Translations under genes and position numbers: made by a program
The notes under the pieces: model-generated
Databases searched by the model: none
What the model was told of the DNA's origin: nothing
The model's input: only the letters and a program-made list of their open reading frames with translations
Shown here: positions 35,601 to 45,221 of the stretch, piece by piece
Layout of the letters: every line of letters starts with the position of its first letter
Numbering within the stretch: the stretch's first letter is position 1
Assembly (NCBI GenBank): GCA_030445275.1
Contig: JAUCSE010000040.1
Span: 1-64,000 of the forward strand
DNA length: 64,000 bases
DNA from: Mucilaginibacter sp.
Lineage (GTDB): Bacteria; Bacteroidota; Bacteroidia; Sphingobacteriales; Sphingobacteriaceae
Reading direction: 5' to 3'

Positions 35601-37931
35601 TCAGGCCTTTTGTGCTACCACATCCTTTATTACTCCATTTACTTTGATCTTAACTTTACGAGGAGTACTTGATGTAACTTTATAATTCGTCACCCTACCA
35701 TCCTTCCATTTAAAATCAACCGTAAAATTACCACGGGCTCTCAGGCCTTTTACTTCGCCTGTTGCCTTCCAGCTGTCGGGGATGGCAGGTAACAGGTCGA
35801 TATAACCGGCATGGCTCTGGATCAACATTTCGGCTATTCCGGCCGTAGTGCCAAAATTCCCATCAATCTGGAATGGTGGACCAGCAGATAACAAATTAGC
35901 ATAAATGCCACCGCCCGAACCATAATTAATATCGGTTCTGAGTGTAGGTTTCATAATCTCGGTAAACAGTTTGTATGCCCTATTGCCATCATGCAGCCTC
36001 GCCCAGAATAACAATTTGTAGGCTATCGACCAGCTTGGCCCATCGTCGCCACGTACGTTCAATGTTTTTTTGGCGGCCTCAGCCAGGTCAGGTGTGCCGT
36101 CTGGCGTAATTAACGAGGCCGGGTAAATACCATACAGGTGCGAAATGTGCCTGTGCTGCGGTTCTGTTTCTTTATAATCCTCCAGCCATTCTTGTATGCG
36201 CCCATCCTTACTGATCACTCCTGCAGGTGGTATTTGTTTTAGTCTTACCTTTAAAGTATCGCGGAAAGCCGCGTCAACACCTAATGTTTCGGATGCGGTT
36301 ATTACGTTGGCAAACAGCTCGCGCATGATCTGGTTATCAATAGTGGCACCCATGCAAATACTGGCATGACTCCCATCGGGCAGGTAAAAACTATTTTCGG
36401 GCGATGAAGATGGTGAGGTAACCATCCAGCCTGTTTTGGGATCTTTAACCAGGATGCTGCTGTAAAACTGTGCCGATCCCTTTAAAATTGGATAAATGCT
36501 TTTTAAGTAAGCCTGATCATTGGTAAAAGCATAATGATCCCAAATATTACTGCATAACCAGCCAGAGCCGGCTTTGGTTACACCCCATGATGCACTTTCG
36601 CCAGGTTCCGTAAAGCCCCATACATTGGTAATTACGTGGGCCACCCAGCCATCAGCATTATAATAGGCTTTAGCGGTTCTTTCGCCGTTTTTCACCAGGC
36701 CACGCACCAGTTCAACCAGTGGCAGATTAAGTTCCGAAAGGTTGGCCACCTCCACCGGGAAATGGTTCATCTGCACGTTTACATCCAGGTGGTAATCGCC
36801 GTTCCAGGGCGTATGCACCTGGTTGGCCCAAAGGCCTTGCAAGTTTGGCGGCAGCAAACCTATGCGTGTGCTGCAAATACTCAGATACCGGCCAAACTGA
36901 AAAAACAATACCGGCATATCTTTATGGTTAGCCGGGTCACGATGAAAACTGGTTAATTGCTGATCGGTTGTTTCCGGATTTTCCTTAACTCCGCCCAGAT
37001 CAATATTAACCCGGTTAAACAGTTTTTGATAGTTAGCTATATGTTGCTGTTTTTGCAACGCGTAGGGCTTTTTCATAGCCGCATCCAGATCGCTTTGTAC
37101 CTGCTGTTTAAAATCAGGTTTCCTGAAATCTGTTGCTGCTGATATATAAATAACTACTTCTGTAGCATTTTTAACAACCAAACTATTTGCAGTAGTGGTA
37201 AGAGCCCCCCCTGTTAATTGGGCCTTAACATTAGCCAGATACTGCATACCATTACCATCGGTACCATTATCAAGCCTGCCCTGCATTTGCAGCGTATTGC
37301 CGGTTGTACTAGTGGCAGACCTTTCCGGGCGGGATATATTAATGCTGAAATTCAGCTGACCTGGTTTATCGGCAGTTAGCCTGATCATATCCACATCATC
37401 GCCAAAGCTGGTAAAGTATTCGCGTTTATAGGTAACGCCATTTACCTGATAGCTGCAATTGGCAACAGCATTATCTAAAGAAAGCGCTCTTTGATAATTG
37501 GTAAATTTTACGTCGGGTTGTTTGTAATCAAACTTCAGGTCCAGATCGCCCAAAACCTGGTAGCAGCCCCATTGCGCACCGCCCGAACCTGGGCCTTTGC
37601 AAACAAAATCCTTGTCAATTAAAGCCTGGGCTTCCACATTTTTCCCGGCCAACAGCAATTCACGTATCTGGGGCAGTTTTTTATATGCATCATAATTATT
37701 GGCATCCTGCGGTGAGCCCGACCAAAGGGTAATGTCATTTAGTACAATTTTTTCGTCGGTTACTCCCCCATCCGGCATCATACCCAGGCGACCATTGCCC
37801 AACGGTAAGGTTTCTTCCCAGGTTGCAGCAGGTTTATTATAATGCAGCCTTAACGCTTGCTTTTGGCCAAAGCTAAATGTAGATGCTAATAGCAGTATAG
37901 CTGTTATGGGTGTGAATTTTTTGATTATCAT
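35601..37931 (-). CDS. GH95 alpha-L-fucosidase-type enzyme, paralog with DxN motif
   Basis: GH95 enzymes are inverting alpha-1,2-L-fucosidases or alpha-L-galactosidases. A signal peptide ends at TFSFGQ (residue 22). An N-terminal beta-domain (LRLHYNKPAATWEETLPLGNGRLG) leads to the (alpha/alpha)6 barrel. The acid Glu581 is in RIQEWLEDY and Asp690 is in FQIDGNFG. At the site where the family normally reads NxN, this enzyme has HLDVNVQMNHF (Asp383, Asn385). Length 776 is normal. It sits 16 bp after GH29 and 63 bp before the GH27/36-like gene in the enzyme operon. Confidence 0.9.
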   Translation of the reverse strand: MIIKKFTPITAILLLASTFSFGQKQALRLHYNKPAATWEETLPLGNGRLGMMPDGGVTDEKIVLNDITLWSGSPQDANNYDAYKKLPQIRELLLAGKNVEAQALIDKDFVCKGPGSGGAQWGCYQVLGDLDLKFDYKQPDVKFTNYQRALSLDNAVANCSYQVNGVTYKREYFTSFGDDVDMIRLTADKPGQLNFSINISRPERSATSTTGNTLQMQGRLDNGTDGNGMQYLANVKAQLTGGALTTTANSLVVKNATEVVIYISAATDFRKPDFKQQVQSDLDAAMKKPYALQKQQHIANYQKLFNRVNIDLGGVKENPETTDQQLTSFHRDPANHKDMPVLFFQFGRYLSICSTRIGLLPPNLQGLWANQVHTPWNGDYHLDVNVQMNHFPVEVANLSELNLPLVELVRGLVKNGERTAKAYYNADGWVAHVITNVWGFTEPGESASWGVTKAGSGWLCSNIWDHYAFTNDQAYLKSIYPILKGSAQFYSSILVKDPKTGWMVTSPSSSPENSFYLPDGSHASICMGATIDNQIMRELFANVITASETLGVDAAFRDTLKVRLKQIPPAGVISKDGRIQEWLEDYKETEPQHRHISHLYGIYPASLITPDGTPDLAEAAKKTLNVRGDDGPSWSIAYKLLFWARLHDGNRAYKLFTEIMKPTLRTDINYGSGGGIYANLLSAGPPFQIDGNFGTTAGIAEMLIQSHAGYIDLLPAIPDSWKATGEVKGLRARGNFTVDFKWKDGRVTNYKVTSSTPRKVKIKVNGVIKDVVAQKA

Positions 37932-37947
37932 CAGTATTAAATTATGA

Positions 37948-39246
37948 TCAGGCTTTTACAGGTATCACCGGGATATCAAGGGCGTTTTTATCTAATTCTA
38001 AAACAATCACCGAGCAGTTTTCATCAGGCAAAACCGCAGGTAGCTCAATTTTGTAGCTGTCATTATCTGTTTTAACAGCCACCGCGGCACCATTCATAAA
38101 ATAGGCTTTGATGATCTTTACTTTTGGCAGCGCCGGGATAGATAAGGTGCCATCCTTGCGTTGGAAAATGTGCAGGTACACCTTATTTCCTTTACGTGTG
38201 GCCCCATACACCTCATTTGGAACATACGGACCACCCTGTGTGCTATAAATACTTTCGCCATATAGCTTTAACCAGGCTCCCATTTCCTTCAGGCGGGTAA
38301 CCTGTCTTGCTTCGATATGGCCATCCATAGCAGGCCCAACATTAAACAACAAATTACCATTACCCGATGCCGTTGTTACCAGTGTTTGGATACACTGTTT
38401 AAGCGATTTCATCTGGTCGTTTGGTTTCCAGGCCCATTGGTTACAAATAGTGATGCAGCTTTCCCAGGGTTCACTCATGTTTAGTTTGCCTATGGTTTGC
38501 TCGGGGGTTAAAAAGTCGCCAACCGCTTCTTCACTCAATTTATCGCTTACTTTACCCAGTCTGTTGTTTACAATAACATTGGCATCAACACTTTTTATAA
38601 ACCCGTATATTTCTTTACCATCTGCTGTTGTCCATGGTTTTTCCCAGTAACCATCAAACCAAAGCATAAACGGTTTGAACTTAGTGATCACCTCTTTTAA
38701 CTCGTTTTTCATCCGCGTTTTAAAAGCGGTCATATCACCTTTTACATTTTTGGTGGAATCATGAGGGTTAGGAATGGGATAATCGGGATCATGCCAGTCC
38801 AGCACGGTAAAGTAGATGCAAAAGGTTATACCCTGCTTTTTACAAGCCTGTGCAAGCTCCTGCACTATATCTCTCTTAAAAGGCGAGTTTGAAATATTAT
38901 AATCAGAAAAAGCGGTTGGCCAAAGGCAAAAACCATCGTGGTGTTTGGCAGTAATCACCAGGTATTTCATACCCGCATCCTTAGCTGTTTTTACCCAGGC
39001 ATCGGCATTAAATAATTGCGGATTAAACTCATGATAAAGACTGTCATAATCGGCCTGTGCCACTTCTTTATTGCGGCTCCAGCCAATTTCGGTACCGCGT
39101 TGAGTTACCGGGCCAAAATGGATAAACATACCAAAACGTTTGTCCATAAACTGATCCATCAAAGCTTTAGGTGTTTTATTTTGAGCAATAGCCATGCAGG
39201 CGCTTAATATAAAAACGATAAGCAGCCCCAGTTTTTTCTTTATCAT
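37948..39246 (-). CDS. exported GH29 alpha-L-fucosidase
   Basis: This retaining exo-fucosidase acts in the periplasm. The signal peptide ends at CMAIAQ (residue 22). The TIM barrel opens with DKRFGMFIHFGPVTQRGTE and has ITAKHHDGFCLWPTAFSDYN, which binds fucose, and YFTVLDWHDPDYP. The nucleophile is Asp198 in FMLWFDGYW. A small C-terminal beta-domain starts near residue 340. At 432 residues it is a compact member; linkage cannot be predicted. It follows the esterase gene by 17 bp. Confidence 0.94.
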   Translation of the reverse strand: MIKKKLGLLIVFILSACMAIAQNKTPKALMDQFMDKRFGMFIHFGPVTQRGTEIGWSRNKEVAQADYDSLYHEFNPQLFNADAWVKTAKDAGMKYLVITAKHHDGFCLWPTAFSDYNISNSPFKRDIVQELAQACKKQGITFCIYFTVLDWHDPDYPIPNPHDSTKNVKGDMTAFKTRMKNELKEVITKFKPFMLWFDGYWEKPWTTADGKEIYGFIKSVDANVIVNNRLGKVSDKLSEEAVGDFLTPEQTIGKLNMSEPWESCITICNQWAWKPNDQMKSLKQCIQTLVTTASGNGNLLFNVGPAMDGHIEARQVTRLKEMGAWLKLYGESIYSTQGGPYVPNEVYGATRKGNKVYLHIFQRKDGTLSIPALPKVKIIKAYFMNGAAVAVKTDNDSYKIELPAVLPDENCSVIVLELDKNALDIPVIPVKA

Positions 39247-39263
39247 ATCAGGTTTATCGGTGG

Positions 39264-41198
39264 TTATTTATTGTTCACAAAAAAATGAACTATCCGGCAG
39301 GCATGGCCTTTACTGGCGTTGTTCTTTTTTTCGCTTATTTTAATTTTCAGCACGTGGCTGCCATTGTTTAAGTTACCGGCAAGCAAATGGTAAATGGGTA
39401 AATGCAGCCAGCTGCTATACTCTGTGTACAGGTCAAGATCCTTAAACTCACCCTTATCAACCGCGTAGGAAATGGTGCCCGCATCTGGCCCCGCCACCAC
39501 GGCAATACCCGCGGCATTACCTTTAAAAGGCAAGGATAGTTCAGCGCCCGCTTCATTGGCATTTAATACGGGTACATCAACAAAACCATCGCGGGTTGAC
39601 AGGCCATCCTTAGGGTTCCATTTTGGATCGATGGACCAGCCCTTATCTAATTTGGCATTGGTTAAATCATAATAGCTGCCATTTTCAAACCGGGCTTTAT
39701 CAATTGGTTGTGGCAGATTTGTTTTAAACGGCACTTTATATTGAGTTTCAACACAAGCCTGCAAAAGACTTTTCATGGTTTCAAAATATAACTCCTGCCC
39801 GTGATACCAGGGATGGATATCCTTAAAATCATCGGCCCACGTTAGCTCGCCATTCTTAATTTTATCATTTGCCTCCAACGCCAAATTGATATAGGGAATA
39901 TTATAATGAGCGGCCACCATTTCGTGATTTACCAGCTCGGCTGATACTTTACCTTTGCTGTAATTATCTATTTTCTGAGGATCGGCAAAGGCCATAAATA
40001 TGATATCGGTATATGGATTGGCATTTTTTGCATGCCTTACGATACCTTCTAACGAACGCACCTGGGTAGTGCTGTCCAAACCACGGTCGTTCACAGCGGC
40101 CTCAATAAATAGCAGGTCGGTTTTACCGGAGTCAAGTATATCGCGCTGTACACGGAAAGCATGTGGCAGGCTGCCTAACGAGGGTATACCAGCAGCTATG
40201 AAATGAAAATCAGTAGCCGGATAGGTTTCTCTCAGGTATTGGCAAACCTTATCGCGCCAGCCAGGATTAAAAGTGATTGATCCGCCGAGGAATGATACCG
40301 TTGCCTTTTTTTTGACAGTAGCCGCATAGTAGAAATTATTAAGCTTGCCCGCTGTTTTAAAGAAGTTGCTGTAGGGCAATATTTTTTTTACAGGATAGGA
40401 ATTACTGATGATAAACCCGGCATAATAATCTGGCCGATCGACCTTGAAATGATGCCCCTGCAGCTCCATAGGTCCCTGGGTTATGGGATGGATACTTACC
40501 GGGCCGCCTAAAGCAATATATCGTTGAGCAAGCAGGTAAGTATTTTCATTGGGCGGGGCAAGTTTATCATCCAGGCCAATGGTATGTAATACTGGCACAC
40601 GGAACGATGCCAGCCCTTCCAGGTTATCAATCGGGTTATCATGATAGGCTATGGCTTGCTCTTCTGTAAAGTGGTAAACCTGTTTTAATTGCTCCCATGC
40701 TTTGGCATCACCCGGACCTTTACCTTTACCACCGGGCCAGCTTTTAAAATCGCATACGGGTGTTTCGGCATAAATACAACTTACTTTATCCGGGTTACGC
40801 TTGGCCCAGCCATAAGCATATAAACCTCCGCGACTTACCGCCTCCAGCGCAACCTTTGGCGCAAAAACTAATTTACTGGTTAAATAAGTATAAAACTGAT
40901 CCCAAACCTGCAGCGCCGCAGGACTGCCATATTGATCATCAACATTAACAAAAGCTACATAAAAGCCTTTGGTGAGCAGGACGCTGTCAATTTCGGTATG
41001 CCAGTCAGGGAACGATGCCCGCCATACCCAGGGGTTACCCGGTAAAGGATGCGCTGGTTTTACATAGTAGGCTTCGTGGCCATCAATGTTCAATTGCGTT
41101 TTTTGAAACCCTTTCCAGGTACTGTTTTTATCCTGTGCTTTTACCTGCAGGAAAGTACCAAGGGTGATTACTAAAATAGTTAAATATTTAAGCCTCAT
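39264..41198 (-). CDS. bimodular exported esterase: alpha/beta-hydrolase plus SGNH domain
   Basis: The 644-residue protein carries two hydrolase folds after a signal peptide (ends VKAQ, residue 21). Residues about 30-270 form an alpha/beta hydrolase with the nucleophile elbow EAVSRGGLYAYGW (Ser122) and a late IGLDDKLAPP Asp region. Residues about 295-480 are an SGNH/GDSL esterase: block I FLGGSIT (Ser307), block III-like AAVNDRG, and block V DIHPWYHG (Asp460, His462). About 500-640 is a beta-domain. Removal of acetyl or similar esters from the glycan, so that the fucosidases and galactosidases can act, is the natural role. It is first in the enzyme operon, behind operator A. Confidence 0.82.
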   Translation of the reverse strand: MRLKYLTILVITLGTFLQVKAQDKNSTWKGFQKTQLNIDGHEAYYVKPAHPLPGNPWVWRASFPDWHTEIDSVLLTKGFYVAFVNVDDQYGSPAALQVWDQFYTYLTSKLVFAPKVALEAVSRGGLYAYGWAKRNPDKVSCIYAETPVCDFKSWPGGKGKGPGDAKAWEQLKQVYHFTEEQAIAYHDNPIDNLEGLASFRVPVLHTIGLDDKLAPPNENTYLLAQRYIALGGPVSIHPITQGPMELQGHHFKVDRPDYYAGFIISNSYPVKKILPYSNFFKTAGKLNNFYYAATVKKKATVSFLGGSITFNPGWRDKVCQYLRETYPATDFHFIAAGIPSLGSLPHAFRVQRDILDSGKTDLLFIEAAVNDRGLDSTTQVRSLEGIVRHAKNANPYTDIIFMAFADPQKIDNYSKGKVSAELVNHEMVAAHYNIPYINLALEANDKIKNGELTWADDFKDIHPWYHGQELYFETMKSLLQACVETQYKVPFKTNLPQPIDKARFENGSYYDLTNAKLDKGWSIDPKWNPKDGLSTRDGFVDVPVLNANEAGAELSLPFKGNAAGIAVVAGPDAGTISYAVDKGEFKDLDLYTEYSSWLHLPIYHLLAGNLNNGSHVLKIKISEKKNNASKGHACRIVHFFVNNK

Positions 41199-41322
41199 GT
41201 ATTTGATATAGCAGTTTTCTTTTTACAAAGCATGGCTCTGCATATAAATAAAGAGCCCTTGGTTTATAAAGTATGCGTTTTTATTGGTTGGGTAAATGTA
41301 TCGGGTAATTGCTTTTTAAAAA

Positions 41323-41353
41323 ATGGATAAACCGTTGATGTAGATGGACAATA
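41323..41353. promoter_or_regulatory. 21-bp-phased direct-repeat operator, site A (enzyme operon)
   Basis: ATGGATAAA at 41323 and ATGGACAATA at 41344 are direct half-sites exactly 21 bp apart, 125 bp upstream of the esterase start. Site B before SusC has the same two half-sites at the same spacing. The layout matches AraC-type operators. Confidence 0.7.
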
Positions 41354-41396
41354 TACTTATATGAGCAAGAAAATGCTGATTTAACGATTTCAACAA

Positions 41397-43676
41397 TTAA
41401 CTGCCTGCCATAAAACTATACGTTTTACCTGCCTCGGTTTTAAAGATATATTCAAAATCGGTGCCTATATTTTTAACCACACCTGTGTTGTTTTTTAAAG
41501 CATTGGGGGCACGGAGCTTACACTCGGCACCGGCTAATGATTTAATGGTTAGCTTAACAATTTTGCCTTCCTTCCATTGCATATCAACGATTTCAAAATC
41601 ACCTCTTGCACGTAAACCCTGAACACTGCCCGTTGCCCATACTTTAGGTAGTGCGGGTAATAACTGAATTTCATCAGTTTGGCTTTGAACCAGCATCTCG
41701 GTAACACCTGCCGCATAGCCAAAATTTCCATCAATCTGGAATGGCGGGTGGGCGCAAAACAGGTTGGAGTATACACCGCCGCCTTCATTATAGTCTACCC
41801 CTGAACCACCAACCAGGGTTATAAAGTTTTTGAGGATGGAATAGGCATGGTCGCCATCCTGCAAGCGTGCCCAGAAGTTTATTTTCCATGCCATTGACCA
41901 ACCGGTTGATACGTCGCCGCGTGCCAGCAGGCTTACTTTGGCGGCTTGAGCCAGTTCGGGTGTTTTAATAGTGCTTATGCGCCTGCCCGGATGCAAGCCA
42001 AACAGGTTGGAGGAGTGGCGGTGCGTATCCTTCGGGTCATCGCGGTCTGTTTCCCATTCCTGTAGTTGCCCCCACTTACCGATCTTTGGTTTTAACAGGT
42101 GTTCTCGCATATCGGCTACATGGTCGCGGTATTGTTTGTCGGTTCTTAAAATGTCGGCAGCCTCTATGTAGTTGGTAAACAGGTCGTATATAATTTCCTG
42201 GTCATAAGTTACCCCATCCTCTGTAGGCCCGTGCTCCGGCGACCAGCCCAAAGGCGACACCAATGTCCCATCAGGACGGTGCTTCAGATGATCGTCCCAA
42301 AACTCAACTATTTCTTTAATAATGGGATAGGCAAAGTTTTTCAGGTAAGCCTTGTCCTGCGTAAAGGCATAATGCTCCCAGATGCCCTGCATATACCAGG
42401 CGCTCCCAGGTGTGTTCCACAAAAAGCTGGAGCCGCCAAAAATGTTGTTCTCGGTTTTAACCGTCCAGCCGCGCACGCCGGGGTATTGTTTGCGGGTGCT
42501 TTCTTTTTTCACCTCGCGCATGCTGTTAATATAGTCCAGGTACGGGAAATGGCATTCAGAAAGATTGGTCGGTTCGGCCAGCCAGTAATTCATTTGTATG
42601 TTGATATTGGAGTGGTAATCGCTGCGCCATGGCGGGTTATTACTTTCATTCCACAAGCCTTGTAAATTGGCCGGCAACCCACCTTTACGTGATGAGCTGA
42701 TGAGCAGGTACCGCCCATATTGAAACAGCAAAGCCTCCAATTGCGGATCGGCCTCTTTTCTGTAATCCTGGAGCCTTTTATAAGTTGGCAATGAACTGCT
42801 ATCAGCTGGTGTAATGCCCAGGTTTAAGGCCACACGCCCAAATAAACCTTGGTAATCATTCAAATGGGCAGCAAGCAATTGCTCATATGTTTTAGCCGAC
42901 GCACTCAACAATGCCTGTTTTATTTTTGCTTCAGGAGCCTCACCGCGCCAGTTTTGGCTACGTTGATTGCTGTAATCCGTAGCTGCAGTCAATAATATGG
43001 TAAAGGAATCAGCTTGTTTTATGTGGAGCTGTGAGCCGCCATTGCCATCGGATTCAATTAGGGCAGAGCCGCCTTCTGTTTTTACGGAAGCAATAGCGTT
43101 ATACGCCAAGCCATTCTCCAGTTTCCCGCTAATGGTAAGGGAATTCCTGCTGACAGCAAGAAGGCCTTTATGCGCCTCCTTCAGTTTGATGATGGTTGAA
43201 TATGCCCCCTTTTTATTGGCTGTAAAATGCAGCACCATTACCTTATCCGGGAAACTGCAGAAATATTCGCGCTTATAGGCTATACCGCCATCGGTATACG
43301 TTATTTGCTGAACAGATTTGCTGATATCCAGCTGCCTGCGGTAATTTGCCGGTTTTTTTTTGGTGCTATCCTTGCCCTCAAAATTGATAAACAGATCGCC
43401 GAAGGCCTGGTAGGCTCCGGTTTCGGTTTCGTCGCCGGTCCAGAGGCTGATCTCGTTAAACTGGATGTGCTCCTGTGCCAATCCTCCAAATACCATTCCG
43501 CCAATGCGGCCGTTGCCCATGGGGTATGCCTCTGTCATCCATGTTTTGGCGGGTTTATCATCCCATATAGTTAAACCTTGCTGATGCAGGCCCGGATTTA
43601 CCTGTTGCGCATTTACAGTAAAAACAGCTACCGCATACACCAGGCACACTGAAAAACAAATTACTTTCTTTAACAT
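41397..43676 (-). CDS. GH95 alpha-L-fucosidase-type enzyme, canonical paralog
   Basis: The preferred start is ATG 43676 ([14 protein letters not shown]); a GTG one codon earlier adds nothing. The signal peptide ends at TVNAQ. This paralog keeps the canonical catalytic set: [11 protein letters not shown] (Asn357, Asn359), QEW with Glu540, and FQIDGNFG with Asp649. The barrel regions [13 protein letters not shown] and [16 protein letters not shown] are typical. It stands between two transcription units: the SusC-operon terminator lies upstream and operator A downstream. It probably has its own promoter in 43680-43900, where no 21-bp operator is seen. Alpha-L-galactosidase activity is the alternative. 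Confidence 0.92.
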   Translation of the reverse strand: MLKKVICFSVCLVYAVAVFTVNAQQVNPGLHQQGLTIWDDKPAKTWMTEAYPMGNGRIGGMVFGGLAQEHIQFNEISLWTGDETETGAYQAFGDLFINFEGKDSTKKKPANYRRQLDISKSVQQITYTDGGIAYKREYFCSFPDKVMVLHFTANKKGAYSTIIKLKEAHKGLLAVSRNSLTISGKLENGLAYNAIASVKTEGGSALIESDGNGGSQLHIKQADSFTILLTAATDYSNQRSQNWRGEAPEAKIKQALLSASAKTYEQLLAAHLNDYQGLFGRVALNLGITPADSSSLPTYKRLQDYRKEADPQLEALLFQYGRYLLISSSRKGGLPANLQGLWNESNNPPWRSDYHSNINIQMNYWLAEPTNLSECHFPYLDYINSMREVKKESTRKQYPGVRGWTVKTENNIFGGSSFLWNTPGSAWYMQGIWEHYAFTQDKAYLKNFAYPIIKEIVEFWDDHLKHRPDGTLVSPLGWSPEHGPTEDGVTYDQEIIYDLFTNYIEAADILRTDKQYRDHVADMREHLLKPKIGKWGQLQEWETDRDDPKDTHRHSSNLFGLHPGRRISTIKTPELAQAAKVSLLARGDVSTGWSMAWKINFWARLQDGDHAYSILKNFITLVGGSGVDYNEGGGVYSNLFCAHPPFQIDGNFGYAAGVTEMLVQSQTDEIQLLPALPKVWATGSVQGLRARGDFEIVDMQWKEGKIVKLTIKSLAGAECKLRAPNALKNNTGVVKNIGTDFEYIFKTEAGKTYSFMAGS

Positions 43677-43908
43677 CACAAAATGGGATTTTATTCTATT
43701 ACGTTTATTAATTGGTTTGAAACGTTCAGTTGATCATATTTTAGCACAAATCCTTGCTCATATCAATATTCCAGGTTATAATCTGCGCTAAAATAAAAAT
43801 TAAATGTAATAATTACAGTTTTAATTTAAAGCCTAAGCATAATCCGGTATTTGCTTCAAAATTGTTACTAAGCGGCAGGGGTTATTAAACATTTCCCGAC
43901 CATAAAAC

Positions 43909-43959
43909 AGCACAAAAGGGTTTCCCGGGAAATTATTCCCCGGGAAACCCTTTTGTGCT
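43909..43959 (-). terminator. strong terminator closing the SusC/SusD operon
   Basis: A perfect 21-bp stem (43909-43929 with 43939-43959; the core is GGGTTTCCCGGG against CCCGGGAAACCC) encloses a 9-nt loop. It begins 8 bp beyond the stop codon of the last SusC-operon gene and runs into GTTTTAT on the minus strand. Confidence 0.9.
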
Positions 43960-43967
43960 TTAAATAA

Positions 43968-45197
43968 TTATTGTTTATTCCAAAATGTAAGCTCAGACAT
44001 ATTGCTGTAAGAATCATTTCCACTATAAACTTTCATTACCCGTATCCTGATGTAGCGTACAGATGTTGTGCTGGTGAGGTCAAACTTCGTAGGCGCTTGT
44101 CCGTCATCTGTCCTTAAACATTCTTTAAGTAATACCCATCCTTTTGCTTTTGCTTCGGCTTCCCATCCGGGGTCGCTGCTTAGCAAGGTAGTGGCGGCAT
44201 TGGTAATATCAGCCGTACCCCATACCTGAAAATCAAGCGGATTATGGTATTTATCATTAACCCCCTCTTTGCGCCCTGTTTCTTCAATTCTACCTAAATT
44301 ATCATATAATTTCCCCATATCAAAGGTGATGCAATGCGGTAGTTTCTGGCTGCCGTCGCTATGAAAAATATTTGGATAATCCTGCGGGCCAACACTCCCG
44401 TCCCAAAGTTTGCTGATACTTGTTCCCGATTCGTATGCCCCTGCATCATTAGGCAGATGCAACTCTTTAAATAATGATTTATCGCACTGCACATAACTAT
44501 AAACCTTTGGAAAGGTACTGAAACTGGCTACCGTAAAGGTGTCAATCGCCCCCTTTTCAGGTATGTAGGACGATTGGTACTGGATTGCTGATCCTACTTT
44601 AAAACTTGGCAATGTAATGGAATTATTCGCGGGTAAAAGTGTAACTGTACTGGCAACTCCTGCCACATTGGTATATTTAATTATTGTTTTAATGTTGATG
44701 GTATCCGGCGTAATGAAATTCAGCAATACCGACCCATCATTATTCAATACGTAAGGATTAACTGCGTCATACCCCCGGTTTAACAATTTACTGGTATAAA
44801 CAGGGCCATATACCTTTACATTATTTACCTCTGTTGGTATTGATTTATTCCCTTTAGCATCATAAGAGAATATGGTGAATGAATAAGTATACTCAGACAA
44901 GCCTTTTATAACTGTACGTACAGTATCAGTTTTGCCAGCAATTTTCACTACCTGCGAGTCGGCCTTGTTATTGTAATAAACCACATATTTTACGATGGTT
45001 GGGTCGGTGCTGGCCTTCCATTTAAGCGCTACCTCTAAATTACCCGGTTGTATTATGGTTGTACCTACTGCCCCGGTATAAACTATTTCGTGACCATCAA
45101 GAAAATTCTTGAAGTCGGTGGCATGGTTATCCTTCTGGCAACCATACCATATGACTGATAGTATGCAGCCAAATAGTATATATATCAAATTTTTCAT
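43968..45197 (-). CDS. surface glycan-binding lipoprotein (DUF4998 / DUF5000 type)
   Basis: A lipoprotein signal ends at VIWYGC (Cys20). The N-terminal part (about 30-140) matches the DUF4998 fibronectin-like pattern (NFLDGHEIVYTGAVG, LEVALKWKASTDPTIVKYVV). A middle beta-domain spans about 140-240. The C-terminal 150 residues form a DUF5000/F5-8-type-C-like beta-sandwich, with a CITFDMGKLYDNLGRIE strand and the final SVRYIRIRVMKVYSG and SELTFWNKQ. Such proteins hold the polysaccharide near the SusC/D complex. It is the last gene of the operon, 24 bp after its sister lipoprotein and 8 bp before the terminator. Confidence 0.8.
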   Translation of the reverse strand: MKNLIYILFGCILSVIWYGCQKDNHATDFKNFLDGHEIVYTGAVGTTIIQPGNLEVALKWKASTDPTIVKYVVYYNNKADSQVVKIAGKTDTVRTVIKGLSEYTYSFTIFSYDAKGNKSIPTEVNNVKVYGPVYTSKLLNRGYDAVNPYVLNNDGSVLLNFITPDTINIKTIIKYTNVAGVASTVTLLPANNSITLPSFKVGSAIQYQSSYIPEKGAIDTFTVASFSTFPKVYSYVQCDKSLFKELHLPNDAGAYESGTSISKLWDGSVGPQDYPNIFHSDGSQKLPHCITFDMGKLYDNLGRIEETGRKEGVNDKYHNPLDFQVWGTADITNAATTLLSSDPGWEAEAKAKGWVLLKECLRTDDGQAPTKFDLTSTTSVRYIRIRVMKVYSGNDSYSNMSELTFWNKQ

Positions 45198-45221
45198 GTT
45201 TTTATATTTATAAACTTTAAC

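Noticed and set aside
42231..42665. 144-codon plus-strand frame opposite the canonical GH95
   Set aside because: It is antisense to a well-conserved catalytic region and shows no domain. It is a shadow of GH95 codon bias.
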